Assembly: GCA_016718035.1 (NCBI GenBank)
Contig: JADKEK010000001.1
Location: forward strand, 248,001-312,000
Origin: Bacteroidota bacterium
GTDB lineage: Bacteria > Bacteroidota > Bacteroidia > Chitinophagales > BACL12
Length of the DNA: 64,000 bases
Direction of reading: 5' to 3'
The notes below the pieces were generated by a model. The model searched no databases and had not been told where the DNA came from. It saw only the letters and a program-made list of their open reading frames with translations. Below, piece after piece: positions 1 through 8,137 of this stretch; position 1 is the first letter of the stretch; the number at the start of each line of letters is the position of its first letter. A program made the position numbers and the translations under genes.

Positions 1-2
1 CC

Positions 3-719
3 GGAGCTGATGCCAATGGTGGTGTAGGCGGAAATACCATTGCCTGGGTTGGAATTTGTCTGACACCAGGCGGTGATGGTGGATTAAGCGGTGGTTCGCC
101 AGGAGGTAATGGAGGCAAAGGTGCTGGATTTATTGATACGTTTTGCGCTACAACCGATCCTGCCGGAAATGGAAATAATTATGGAGCTGGCGGCGGCGGT
201 GGAAATGGCAATGGTGGTGGTCCTGGTAATGGCGCTGGTGGTTATTGTCGAATCTCCTGGTGTGCGGTAGATGTTACGGTTGTATCAAATGGAACTTCCA
301 TTACAGCAAATGCTACAGATGTTACTTATCAATGGATAGATTGCACAACTGGTGCTATAATTGACGGTGCAACTAGTCAAAGTTATTCACCACTTGCAAC
401 AGGCAATTATGCAGTAATTGTAAATGATGGTCTTTGCGCTGATACTTCGGAATGTGTCTTCATAGAAATAATTATAGAAGATATACAAAGTTATTATGAA
501 AATTTAGTACGCGTATCGCCAAACCCATTTGAATCGACAATTCACATCGATGGTTTACCTAATCAACAATTTCAATTTGCAATTATTAATAACCTGGGAC
601 AAACAGTGTGGTCAGGTAATCAATTGTTAGACGACTATACTTTTTTAGCAGATGGCATTTATTTGTTGCATATTGCAAATGAAGTTTTTGAGATTAATAA
701 AATGCTTTTCAAAAAATAA
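3..719 (+). CDS. Gly-rich T9SS-exported protein, 5' truncated
   Basis: The window opens inside this gene, so its start and N-terminus are missing. The frame read from base 3 gives a low-complexity Gly/Asn-rich stretch (residues about 1-80, runs such as GGGGGNGNGGGPGNGAGG), then an Ig/PKD-like segment with paired cysteines ('VTYQWIDCTTGAIIDGATSQSY' type, about residues 100-150), then a C-terminal type A T9SS sorting domain that contains the typical 'VSPNPF' entry motif and ends in 'MLFKK'. Such proteins cross the outer membrane by the type IX system and are released or anchored at the cell surface; Gly-rich stretches of this kind occur in large adhesin-like surface proteins. The specific function is not recognisable. 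The stop is TAA at 717-719. No terminator hairpin is evident behind it. Confidence 0.75.
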   Translation, partial: GADANGGVGGNTIAWVGICLTPGGDGGLSGGSPGGNGGKGAGFIDTFCATTDPAGNGNNYGAGGGGGNGNGGGPGNGAGGYCRISWCAVDVTVVSNGTSITANATDVTYQWIDCTTGAIIDGATSQSYSPLATGNYAVIVNDGLCADTSECVFIEIIIEDIQSYYENLVRVSPNPFESTIHIDGLPNQQFQFAIINNLGQTVWSGNQLLDDYTFLADGIYLLHIANEVFEINKMLFKK

Positions 720-853
720 ATTATCTATACTTGTCATACACTTGTAAAAGAACTGCTTTTTATCATAAAAAATAATAAATAGCAGGATTTGACAACATAC
801 CGAGATTTTTGCTGTTTAATTTTGTTGTTATAATTTTAGTAATTGTAAAGAGT

Positions 854-2275
854 ATGACGACAAACATTAAACAGCTTTTTATTTCAACATTAGGGTTGAT
901 TATTTTAGGTGGAGGCGCAGTAAAGGCGCAGGAGGTACCGGAAGTTTTAGCGAATAAATTGAGTGCAACCTTAGATAGTATGTGGTTGTTGATTGATAAT
1001 AAATCGTTAAGTGCAGCTATGCAGTTTAACGACAATGCAGTTTGGGAAGATGCAGCAGGGTATTCTATTTTGACACCGGAAGTAGAAGTGACAACAGCGC
1101 ACAAATATGAAATTGGCAGTATTACAAAAACATTAACCGGTGCATGTGTTTTACAATTAGTTGATGAAGGTATTTTACATTTAGATGACAGCGTATTTAC
1201 CTGGCTAGACCCAATCCCATTTGTTGATTCTACTATAACCATCCGACAATTATTACAACACAAAAGTGGTTTATATGAAGTGTTGAGTAATGCAGATTTG
1301 CAACCAACATTATTGTTAGATCAAGATTCTATTTGGCAGGCCAAAGATGTAATAAATACTTTTATTCAAGCACCTTATGATGAACCTGGCAGTACATGGT
1401 CGTATTGCAATACCGGTTATTTTATGTTAGGAATGATTATTGAAGCTGCAACCGGAAATCCATTTTATGAAGAAATCAGAAATCGCTTTTTAGATCCTTT
1501 GGCATTAAGCAGTATTGGTATTCCTTCATTTGAAACTTATACCGGACCAATTGCACATGTTTGGTTGGATATAACAGGTGATGGCGTTACAGATGATGCA
1601 CATTTCTTTTATTACAATTGGTTATCATTAAATTCTGCGGTTGCTGCAGCCGGGGGATATTATGCCACACCTGAAGATATCACCAGGTGGATGCGCAGTT
1701 ATTTGAGAGGCGATTTACATTCTCCGGCAATTCTAACTGAAGCTGAAACAACAGTTACCGCTCCTGGATTACCAGGGACTTATGGTTTAGGACTAATTGC
1801 GAAAACGTTTTTAGGATACCAGGTATATGGACATGGAGGAGATTTAGCATATTCAGCCAATTCATGGTATTTTCCTGAATTTGATTTAAGCATTACCGTT
1901 ATGAATAATGATGCAGAAATTATTTCCTGGGATTTAGAACCAGTCACAATAGCCTTGTTTCAAACTTACCTCGACTATCAAGCAACATTAAGCATTCCAC
2001 AACAAACAACTTCAATTGCTGTTGAAATATCACCTAATCCATTTGTCAATCAGCTTAATTTAACTGTAAATGCTATGGCACCGATTGCGGATATACAATT
2101 TACGATTTTCAATTTAATGGGACAAAGTGTTTTTTCGCAGCAATTGGCAGCAATTGAACCCGGGGAACAACAAATACAAATTTCAGTTCCGGACCAACTG
2201 CCAATAGGTGCGTATATGATTGTTGTAGAATCAAATCAACAAGTAATTTATTCTGATAAACTCATAAAACAATAA
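854..2275 (+). CDS. Secreted serine hydrolase (class C beta-lactamase family) with T9SS sorting domain
   Basis: Probable serine hydrolase of the beta-lactamase/D-alanyl-carboxypeptidase (class C-like) fold. Counting from ATG 854, the nucleophile motif SxxK is S89-I-T-K92, the YxN motif is Y184-C-N186, and HGG at H327 takes the place of the KTG triad, as is common in this family. Residues 1-26 form a signal peptide ending in 'AVKAQ'. The last 80 residues are a type A T9SS sorting domain ('ISPNPFVNQLNLTV', then 'YSDKLIKQ'). An upstream in-frame ATG at 809 would add 15 residues before the signal peptide, so 854 is preferred. The substrate is unknown; family members hydrolyse D-amino-acid peptides, esters or beta-lactams. 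Extracellular location is inferred from the two targeting signals. Confidence 0.85.
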   Translation: MTTNIKQLFISTLGLIILGGGAVKAQEVPEVLANKLSATLDSMWLLIDNKSLSAAMQFNDNAVWEDAAGYSILTPEVEVTTAHKYEIGSITKTLTGACVLQLVDEGILHLDDSVFTWLDPIPFVDSTITIRQLLQHKSGLYEVLSNADLQPTLLLDQDSIWQAKDVINTFIQAPYDEPGSTWSYCNTGYFMLGMIIEAATGNPFYEEIRNRFLDPLALSSIGIPSFETYTGPIAHVWLDITGDGVTDDAHFFYYNWLSLNSAVAAAGGYYATPEDITRWMRSYLRGDLHSPAILTEAETTVTAPGLPGTYGLGLIAKTFLGYQVYGHGGDLAYSANSWYFPEFDLSITVMNNDAEIISWDLEPVTIALFQTYLDYQATLSIPQQTTSIAVEISPNPFVNQLNLTVNAMAPIADIQFTIFNLMGQSVFSQQLAAIEPGEQQIQISVPDQLPIGAYMIVVESNQQVIYSDKLIKQ

Positions 2276-2330
2276 TGACAAAATCTATATGTTACTGTTT
2301 GTGAGCACAGTTGAATTCACTACTTAATTT

Positions 2331-2359
2331 TAGTTAACATTCCCTTTTTTTAGTTAACA
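2331..2359. promoter_or_regulatory. Direct repeat TAGTTAACA x2, possible operator
   Basis: TAGTTAACA occurs at 2331-2339 and 2351-2359, exactly 20 bp apart (two helical turns), each containing the palindrome GTTAAC. It lies about 55 bp upstream of the AraC-type regulator gene. A -7-like TACCTTTA follows at 2386-2393. This spacing is what AraC-family direct-repeat sites usually show, so autoregulation is possible; no binding evidence exists. Confidence 0.35.
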
Positions 2360-2414
2360 ATACCTAATGTTTTTTGTGGTTCCTTTACCTTTAAATTTTT
2401 AAGGGTATCCATTC

Positions 2415-3308
2415 ATGTATAGTTTCCTTTCATCACCTGTAACCAGCTATAGTAATTTGCCACAGCAGATTAGTATTATGAATTATTCTGTGTTAAAGGA
2501 ACTGGATTGCAAGGTGCCATTTAAGCGGTTTTCGATAAAATATGTAATAGCCGGAGAAGAAACCTATTTTGTAAATGGAAAACGGTATGCAATTAAGTCT
2601 GATGAATATTTAATTGCTAACCAATTTGCTGAAGGATCTGTAATAATTGACAGTAAAACACCTGTAAAAGGATTGTGTATCGACATTGCCCCAAATTTAA
2701 TTGAAGAGGCAGTCGCAAGTTTTATACGGCCCGATACTTTTTTCCCGGATAATAATCTTTCCGCATTTTTTAATACCAATACATTCTTGGAGAATCAATA
2801 TCAGGCGAAAAATACTATTGTTGGGCATGATTTAATTGAGTTAAGTAATGCATATGCTGATCAACCTGAATTACCGCGTGTAATACCTGATGCCGTTTTT
2901 TATAACATTGCAGAACATTTTGTGGCAGACCATATTGGGTTGTATCGACAACTACAACAAATTCCGGCAATCAAGCAACAAACAAAAAAAGAATTAATGC
3001 GCCGATTGCAAACTGCAAAGGCTTTTATGGATGAACATTTTTTGGCATTACCTACTATCAAACATATTGCTACGTATTGCAATTTATCTGAATTCCATTT
3101 TTTTAGATTATATAAAAAAGTATATGGCGAATCACCTTATCATTATATGTTGAAAAAACGTATGGAGTTTGCTGCCGGGTTATTAAAAGACCCGAACATA
3201 AATGTGACTGATGTTGCCAGCATGGCCGGTTTTGCTGATGTGTATTCGTTTAGTAAAGCCTTTAAGAAGTATTTTCGAGTTGCTCCTTCACAATTTAGTA
3301 TTGGATAA
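2415..3308 (+). CDS. AraC family transcriptional regulator
   Basis: 297-residue cytoplasmic transcription factor. The C-terminal 100 residues carry the two helix-turn-helix motifs of the AraC/XylS family: the first around 'IKHIATYCNLSEFHFFRLYKK' and the second around 'VTDVASMAGFADVYSFSKAFKK', ending in the family's 'F+..P..F' signature ('FRVAPSQF'). The N-terminal 180 residues look like a cupin-type sensing domain ('YFVNGKRYAIKSDEYLIAN'). Its neighbours are a secreted serine hydrolase upstream and an outer-membrane receptor downstream, all on one strand but separated by 100-140 bp and 66 bp gaps, so it may control one of them or itself. The effector is unknown. Confidence 0.9.
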   Translation: MYSFLSSPVTSYSNLPQQISIMNYSVLKELDCKVPFKRFSIKYVIAGEETYFVNGKRYAIKSDEYLIANQFAEGSVIIDSKTPVKGLCIDIAPNLIEEAVASFIRPDTFFPDNNLSAFFNTNTFLENQYQAKNTIVGHDLIELSNAYADQPELPRVIPDAVFYNIAEHFVADHIGLYRQLQQIPAIKQQTKKELMRRLQTAKAFMDEHFLALPTIKHIATYCNLSEFHFFRLYKKVYGESPYHYMLKKRMEFAAGLLKDPNINVTDVASMAGFADVYSFSKAFKKYFRVAPSQFSIG

Positions 3309-3374
3309 TTAGCAGGATTCGACAAAGAAAAACTTGCAAAAAATTACATCTTTGCAATAATTAAAACACAGTTC

Positions 3375-5822
3375 ATGAAGTTATTTTTTTTCGCTCTTTT
3401 TAGCACAATAGTGTTTACTAGTCAGGCGCAGGTTGCCAATCAAAACGAATCCTATTTGTTGAGTGGAGTGGTAGCCGATTCTGCAAACAATCCATTGAAT
3501 GATGCTCTGGTGACATTATATCTTTTTACCGATTCAACGGCAGCAGCTTCGGCATTAACGGCTTCAGATGGCGGTTTTACAATAAGTATTCCTGTTCCAG
3601 CGAAATATTTTCTGAGTATTGCTGCTTTAGGTTATCAATCTTACTTCTCTCAGGTAATTGAGGTAACGTCCCTTAAAATGAAATATGTGTTACCAATAAT
3701 TAATTTACGGGCTACCGGTACATTGCAACTGGAATCTGTCGAAATCATCAGCAAGAAATCATTTGTTGAACAAAGTATCGACAGGATTATTGTACATCCT
3801 GAAGCATTAATCAGTAATGCCGGAACAACGGCGCTCGATGTGCTCGAAAAGTCGCCGGGTGTGCAGGTGGATATGGATGGAAATATTAGTTTGAAAGGAA
3901 AAGGTGTAATGGTTTACGTAGATGATAAACCGACTTATTTGGCGCCTGCTGATTTAGCCGGGTATTTACGTTCATTGCCGTCGGAATCGTTAGAGAATAT
4001 CGAAATTATGACTAATCCTCCAGCAAAATATGATGCAGCAGGAACAGGAGGTATAATTAACATTAATATTAAAAAAACGAAAAAAGTAGGGGTTAACGGA
4101 GGTTTTAATTTAAGTTATGCGCAAGGGCGTTATCCAAAAAGTAACAATAGTGCTAACCTGAATTACCGGATAAACAGATTTAATTTTTATACCAATTTAG
4201 GATATAATCTCCATAACACATTTCAAGATTTGGATATCAACAGAACTTATAAAAATGAAGATGGCAGCTTGAGTTCTACTTTTTACCAAAATACATTTAT
4301 TAAAATTGAAAATACTAGTCTCACAGGAAAATTGGGTATGGACTTTTATATCAATGATAAATCTACTATTGGTGTTGCTTTTAGTGGATTTAATACATCG
4401 TTAGATAACAACTCGACCAATACAGCAGAAGTAAGCGATTCCTTGGGTGCGTTGCAAAGTACAGTAGTTACTTATAGTCCCTCTGTTCGCAAATTTATTA
4501 ATGGTAATGTCAATTTAAATTATGATGTTGTATTAGATGATAAGGGCAAACAACTAACTGTTCAATTTGATTATTTGGGATACAATTCGGATATGGATCA
4601 GCAATTATTGACCAAATCATATTTACCTGGCGATGTTTTAATCGGAGAGAGTAATCTATTGAGTTTTTTGCCCACTTTATTATCCATTAAAAGTGCGAAA
4701 GCTGATTTTGTAATGCCTTTATCAAATGGTGCAAGATTTGATGCAGGTGTTAAAGCAAGTGTTGTTGATGCTGATAATGATGCTGATTTTCAAGATGAAC
4801 TTGATGGCGTTCTAACGCCTAATTATACTTTTTCTAATCACTTTATTTATAATGAGAATATTAATGCAGCTTATATAAATTATAGTAAAAGTATTGGTGT
4901 TTTTTCACTACAATTAGGTTTGCGTTTTGAAAATACTAATATAACAGGAAACCAGCTCGGCAATGCGCTGTCTGAAGACTCAACCTTCACACGAAATTTA
5001 TATAATATTTTTCCTACAGCATATTTGCAATATCAAGTAGATTCCGTTGGAAAACATGTGTTAGGATTTTCTTATGGAAGAAGAATTGACCGTCCGAATT
5101 ATAAAGATTTAAATCCGTTTACTTATCCACTCGATTTATTTACTTTATATGAAGGAAATCCATTTTTAGAGCCCACTTTTTCGCATAATTTTGAATTGTC
5201 TCATACTTATAATAATATCTTAACTACTACAGGATTATTTAGTGTGGTAAACGATGTTATTAATGAAACAATAGAGCAACGTGATGGCATTTTTTATAGT
5301 CGCCCGGGAAATATCAGTGACCAGTTGACATATGGTGTTTCGATGAATGGAATGTTTGCTATCAAAAAATGGTGGACCTTACAGGTTTATTCAGAACTAA
5401 TGCATAATGCGTTTAATGCAACGATTTACGGACAACCATTAAATAATGAAGGAACACATTGGTATATTGGACCTGTGAACCAGTTTCAGGTGAAGGAGAC
5501 TTGGGCATTTGAATTATCGGGGCATTATCAGACGAAAGTGTATAGCGGACAATTTATAACTATTCCATCAGGAGGTGTGAGGTTTGGTGTTTCGAAAAAA
5601 ATAATGAAAAATCAAGGCACGATTAAATTAAATGTGAGTGATATATTTTATACTACACAATCTGGCGGTGATATTGAAGGGTTAGGAAATTCTACTGCAA
5701 ATTGGTTTAGTTATTTGGATACACGTGTATTAACTATTTCATTTGGATACAGATTTAATAAAGGACAAGGATTGCAGGCTCGTAATACAGCAGCACCGGA
5801 TGAAAAGTCGAGGGTGCAATAA
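3375..5822 (+). CDS. Outer-membrane beta-barrel protein, TonB-dependent receptor-like
   Basis: 815 residues. Residues 1-19 are a signal peptide (cut after 'FTSQAQ'). Residues 25-110 form a carboxypeptidase-regulatory-like beta-sandwich ('LSGVVADSANNPLNDALVTLYLF'). A plug domain follows around 135-235 ('ALDVLEKSPGVQVDMDGNISLKGKG', 'IEIMTNPPAKYDAAGTGGIININ'), then a long beta-barrel. The arrangement is that of the outer-membrane beta-barrel family PF14905, a relative of SusC-type TonB-dependent receptors. It sits in the outer membrane and presumably imports an unknown ligand. No SusD partner gene is adjacent, so polysaccharide uptake is not indicated. A -7-like CATCTTTG lies at 3347-3354, 21 bp before the start codon. 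Confidence 0.85.
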   Translation: MKLFFFALFSTIVFTSQAQVANQNESYLLSGVVADSANNPLNDALVTLYLFTDSTAAASALTASDGGFTISIPVPAKYFLSIAALGYQSYFSQVIEVTSLKMKYVLPIINLRATGTLQLESVEIISKKSFVEQSIDRIIVHPEALISNAGTTALDVLEKSPGVQVDMDGNISLKGKGVMVYVDDKPTYLAPADLAGYLRSLPSESLENIEIMTNPPAKYDAAGTGGIININIKKTKKVGVNGGFNLSYAQGRYPKSNNSANLNYRINRFNFYTNLGYNLHNTFQDLDINRTYKNEDGSLSSTFYQNTFIKIENTSLTGKLGMDFYINDKSTIGVAFSGFNTSLDNNSTNTAEVSDSLGALQSTVVTYSPSVRKFINGNVNLNYDVVLDDKGKQLTVQFDYLGYNSDMDQQLLTKSYLPGDVLIGESNLLSFLPTLLSIKSAKADFVMPLSNGARFDAGVKASVVDADNDADFQDELDGVLTPNYTFSNHFIYNENINAAYINYSKSIGVFSLQLGLRFENTNITGNQLGNALSEDSTFTRNLYNIFPTAYLQYQVDSVGKHVLGFSYGRRIDRPNYKDLNPFTYPLDLFTLYEGNPFLEPTFSHNFELSHTYNNILTTTGLFSVVNDVINETIEQRDGIFYSRPGNISDQLTYGVSMNGMFAIKKWWTLQVYSELMHNAFNATIYGQPLNNEGTHWYIGPVNQFQVKETWAFELSGHYQTKVYSGQFITIPSGGVRFGVSKKIMKNQGTIKLNVSDIFYTTQSGGDIEGLGNSTANWFSYLDTRVLTISFGYRFNKGQGLQARNTAAPDEKSRVQ

Positions 5823-5992
5823 TAAACGGAAATGAAATCGGTTATTGCTGTGCTAGCGGGAATTCCTTTAACAGCCGAAACCACATAGAGAAATACAAAG
5901 TGAACAGTCTGAAAAGGGCACTGAGTTTTTTATATTGTGCTTCGGAAGGTGCGCTAGAACAATGCTGCAGAATCGGAGGTTTTGCAGAGTTG

Positions 5993-6031
5993 CATAAAAA
6001 AAGGAGATTATTGATATAATAACCTCCTTTT
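5993..6031 (-). terminator. Terminator of the flotillin gene
   Basis: An inverted repeat AAAAGGAG / CTCCTTTT (5999-6006 and 6024-6031), extended by TTATT/AATAA across one mismatch. On the minus strand it is followed by a run of T, as expected 20 bp after the flotillin stop. Confidence 0.7.
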
Positions 6032-6051
6032 AAAATTCTTCTTAATCAGTA

Positions 6052-7983
6052 TTATTCTTTTTTATCCTGATTGCCTTCGCGAATTCGTTTACCGAGTTCT
6101 TTCATTAATTCTAAACCTAACAAACCACTTATTGGTCCGTTTGGAGAATCGTTTCCGCCGGTAATAAGTACTTCTGGAATTACTTTCACGTTATTCATTC
6201 CGAGGCTTTCGGTAATTTTTAACTGAGTGAAATTATCACCACCCATTGCTTCAACCGATAATTTATAGGATTCGGCATTTGATTTACCAATTGCCAGAAT
6301 TTTTTCCGCTTCGGCATTACCTGTTTTTGCAATTCGTTCCGCTTCTGCATCAGCAATTAATTTAATTTTTTGCGAATCTGCTTCTGCTAATAATCGAATT
6401 TTTTCTGCTTCACCGGTGGCTAATATTCTTAATCGTTCACCTTCTGCAGTTGATTGAATGCGAATACCATTTGCATCACCAGTTGCTTTTTTCACACTTG
6501 CGTCTGCTATTTTTTCTGCAATTACTACACCCTGATCTGCTTTTACTAATTCTTTTTGCATTTCAGCAACGGCAGTTTCTTTTTCTAAAGTGCGTCGAGT
6601 TTCCTGCGCTTTCATTTGCGTATCGTAAGTAACTTTTTGCTCTTCAGCCAATTTACGATCGGTGAGTGTTTTCATTAAAGTTTCAGGAGGAATAATATCA
6701 CCAATTAATGTATCTACCCCAAAAACGTTGTATTGTTCAAGCACTTCACCAATATGTTGTTTAGCACTTTCCTGACGTTCTTTACGAGACTTTAAGAAAT
6801 CAATTACATCCGCATCTTGCGCTGAGTTACGGAAATAGTTACCAATGGTAGGTTCTAAAACCTGCGTTACCAGGTTGGCCATATTTCCAAAACGCGCAAT
6901 AACTTTTGGTGCCTCATAAGTTGGAATATGAATAATTTGCGAAACATCCAGATTAAAGGTGAAACCATCTTTAGAACGCACAGTGATCGTACTTAAATTT
7001 TTATCTAACATATGCGATTCAGTGCGAGCAGATGCCCAATTTAATACGAGGTTGGTAGTTGGCACCAATTCCACTTTCATAATATAGGGGTTAATCGGAT
7101 ATTTACCTGGCCCTAATGCTTCAGCCCAAACACCTTTTTGGCCTTTCGCAACAATATTACCATGTTTAAACTCTGTTCCACTTAAATCAACTCCATCGGC
7201 ACCCACATAACTTATTACAACACCTACGTAACCAATTGGGATTTCGGTCATTTTTACAATTTCTACACGAACAAACCATGGGTTTAAGAAATAACTACCG
7301 GCTAATATTACCTGCTCCTGTAAACCTTTATACCCGTTATTATTTAAAAATGTATCTGCATCCTGATAACGATTATGAGAAGGAATGATTTTACCTGCAA
7401 TTTGACCTTCATCAAGGGGTTGCCCTTCTAATGTAGTCACAATACCCACGCCATTTTCAGGCACGTTAGTCATGTCGACAATTTCTATGGCAAACAAAAA
7501 CGTGTTGATACGATAAGAACCTGGTGGGATAAGTGCAGACTGACGGCCTTTTCTACCGCCTCCATTCATAAAAGCAGAGGCATCCTGAAAAGTGTCGCAC
7601 TCAACTTTACGGGCTAAAATTCGTCCTGTTTCCAGTTCTACACCATCATTGGCCAAAACGAGGCCGATTTGACCGGTTGGGACAATGATAAAGGGTTGCA
7701 TAGTGATTTCATACTGCCAAATCCATTTCCAGAAATATAAACCCGGTGCTAAAGAATGTGCTTGATAACCAGCTTCACCTTTTGTAGCAATGATATGCCC
7801 ATCAGGTAACTCTTTGTTGGCGCCGAATAACACGAATTTTTTAGTGACAAGACCAATTCGGTCTTCTGGGACAATTACCATCCCGAAAAAGAAGCGTAAA
7901 ATGAATTTGTAAAAGATGATACACACCAGCACGCCTACAATCCAGAGCGTCCAGGTGAGTGTTTCTTGGTTAATTGAGTCCAT
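6052..7983 (-). CDS. Flotillin-like SPFH protein with repeated N-terminal modules
   Basis: 643 residues. A transmembrane helix lies at about 10-35. Residues 37-310 hold about four repeats of roughly 65-80 residues, each with an 'IP...G.V' entry, a 'G.I.A' step and an 'L..G.Y..NP' turn ending in 'VEIV' ('ALIPPGSYRIN', 'VILAGSYFLNP', 'EALGPGKYPINP'). An SPFH/band-7 domain follows (about 320-450), then a long Ala/Glu/Lys-rich coiled coil (460-590, 'TAEGERLRILATGEAEKIRLLAEADSQ') and a hydrophobic Gly-rich tail. Flotillins assemble into membrane-associated cages that organise lipid and protein domains. The repeat-SPFH-coiled-coil order is longer than ordinary flotillins (about 450-500 residues). 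The gene stands alone, divergent from gcvP, with its own terminator. Confidence 0.85.
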   Translation of the reverse strand: MDSINQETLTWTLWIVGVLVCIIFYKFILRFFFGMVIVPEDRIGLVTKKFVLFGANKELPDGHIIATKGEAGYQAHSLAPGLYFWKWIWQYEITMQPFIIVPTGQIGLVLANDGVELETGRILARKVECDTFQDASAFMNGGGRKGRQSALIPPGSYRINTFLFAIEIVDMTNVPENGVGIVTTLEGQPLDEGQIAGKIIPSHNRYQDADTFLNNNGYKGLQEQVILAGSYFLNPWFVRVEIVKMTEIPIGYVGVVISYVGADGVDLSGTEFKHGNIVAKGQKGVWAEALGPGKYPINPYIMKVELVPTTNLVLNWASARTESHMLDKNLSTITVRSKDGFTFNLDVSQIIHIPTYEAPKVIARFGNMANLVTQVLEPTIGNYFRNSAQDADVIDFLKSRKERQESAKQHIGEVLEQYNVFGVDTLIGDIIPPETLMKTLTDRKLAEEQKVTYDTQMKAQETRRTLEKETAVAEMQKELVKADQGVVIAEKIADASVKKATGDANGIRIQSTAEGERLRILATGEAEKIRLLAEADSQKIKLIADAEAERIAKTGNAEAEKILAIGKSNAESYKLSVEAMGGDNFTQLKITESLGMNNVKVIPEVLITGGNDSPNGPISGLLGLELMKELGKRIREGNQDKKE

Positions 7984-8106
7984 TGTGATTGTTTTAATTG
8001 TTGAGGAATATCCTTAACAGACGACAAAATAAACTGCTTATTTTAGAATTTGTGCATTAACTGTGAAATCTTTTTTTATTCTGCCCAAAACCATTTGTAC
8101 AACACT

Positions 8107-8114
8107 TAATTTTG
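8107..8114 (+). promoter_or_regulatory. -7 promoter element for gcvP
   Basis: TAATTTTG is a perfect match to the Bacteroidota -7 consensus TAnnTTTG. No good TTTG lies about 20 bp upstream. If functional, transcription would begin near 8119, downstream of the far GTG at 8063 and upstream of the GTG at 8138, which supports 8138 as the gcvP start. Confidence 0.45.
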
Positions 8115-8137
8115 CAGGAATTTTTAAATCTACAGCA

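Noticed and set aside
763..1263. 166-codon frame opposite the serine hydrolase
   Set aside because: Lies antisense to a gene with intact catalytic motifs and has no recognisable domain.
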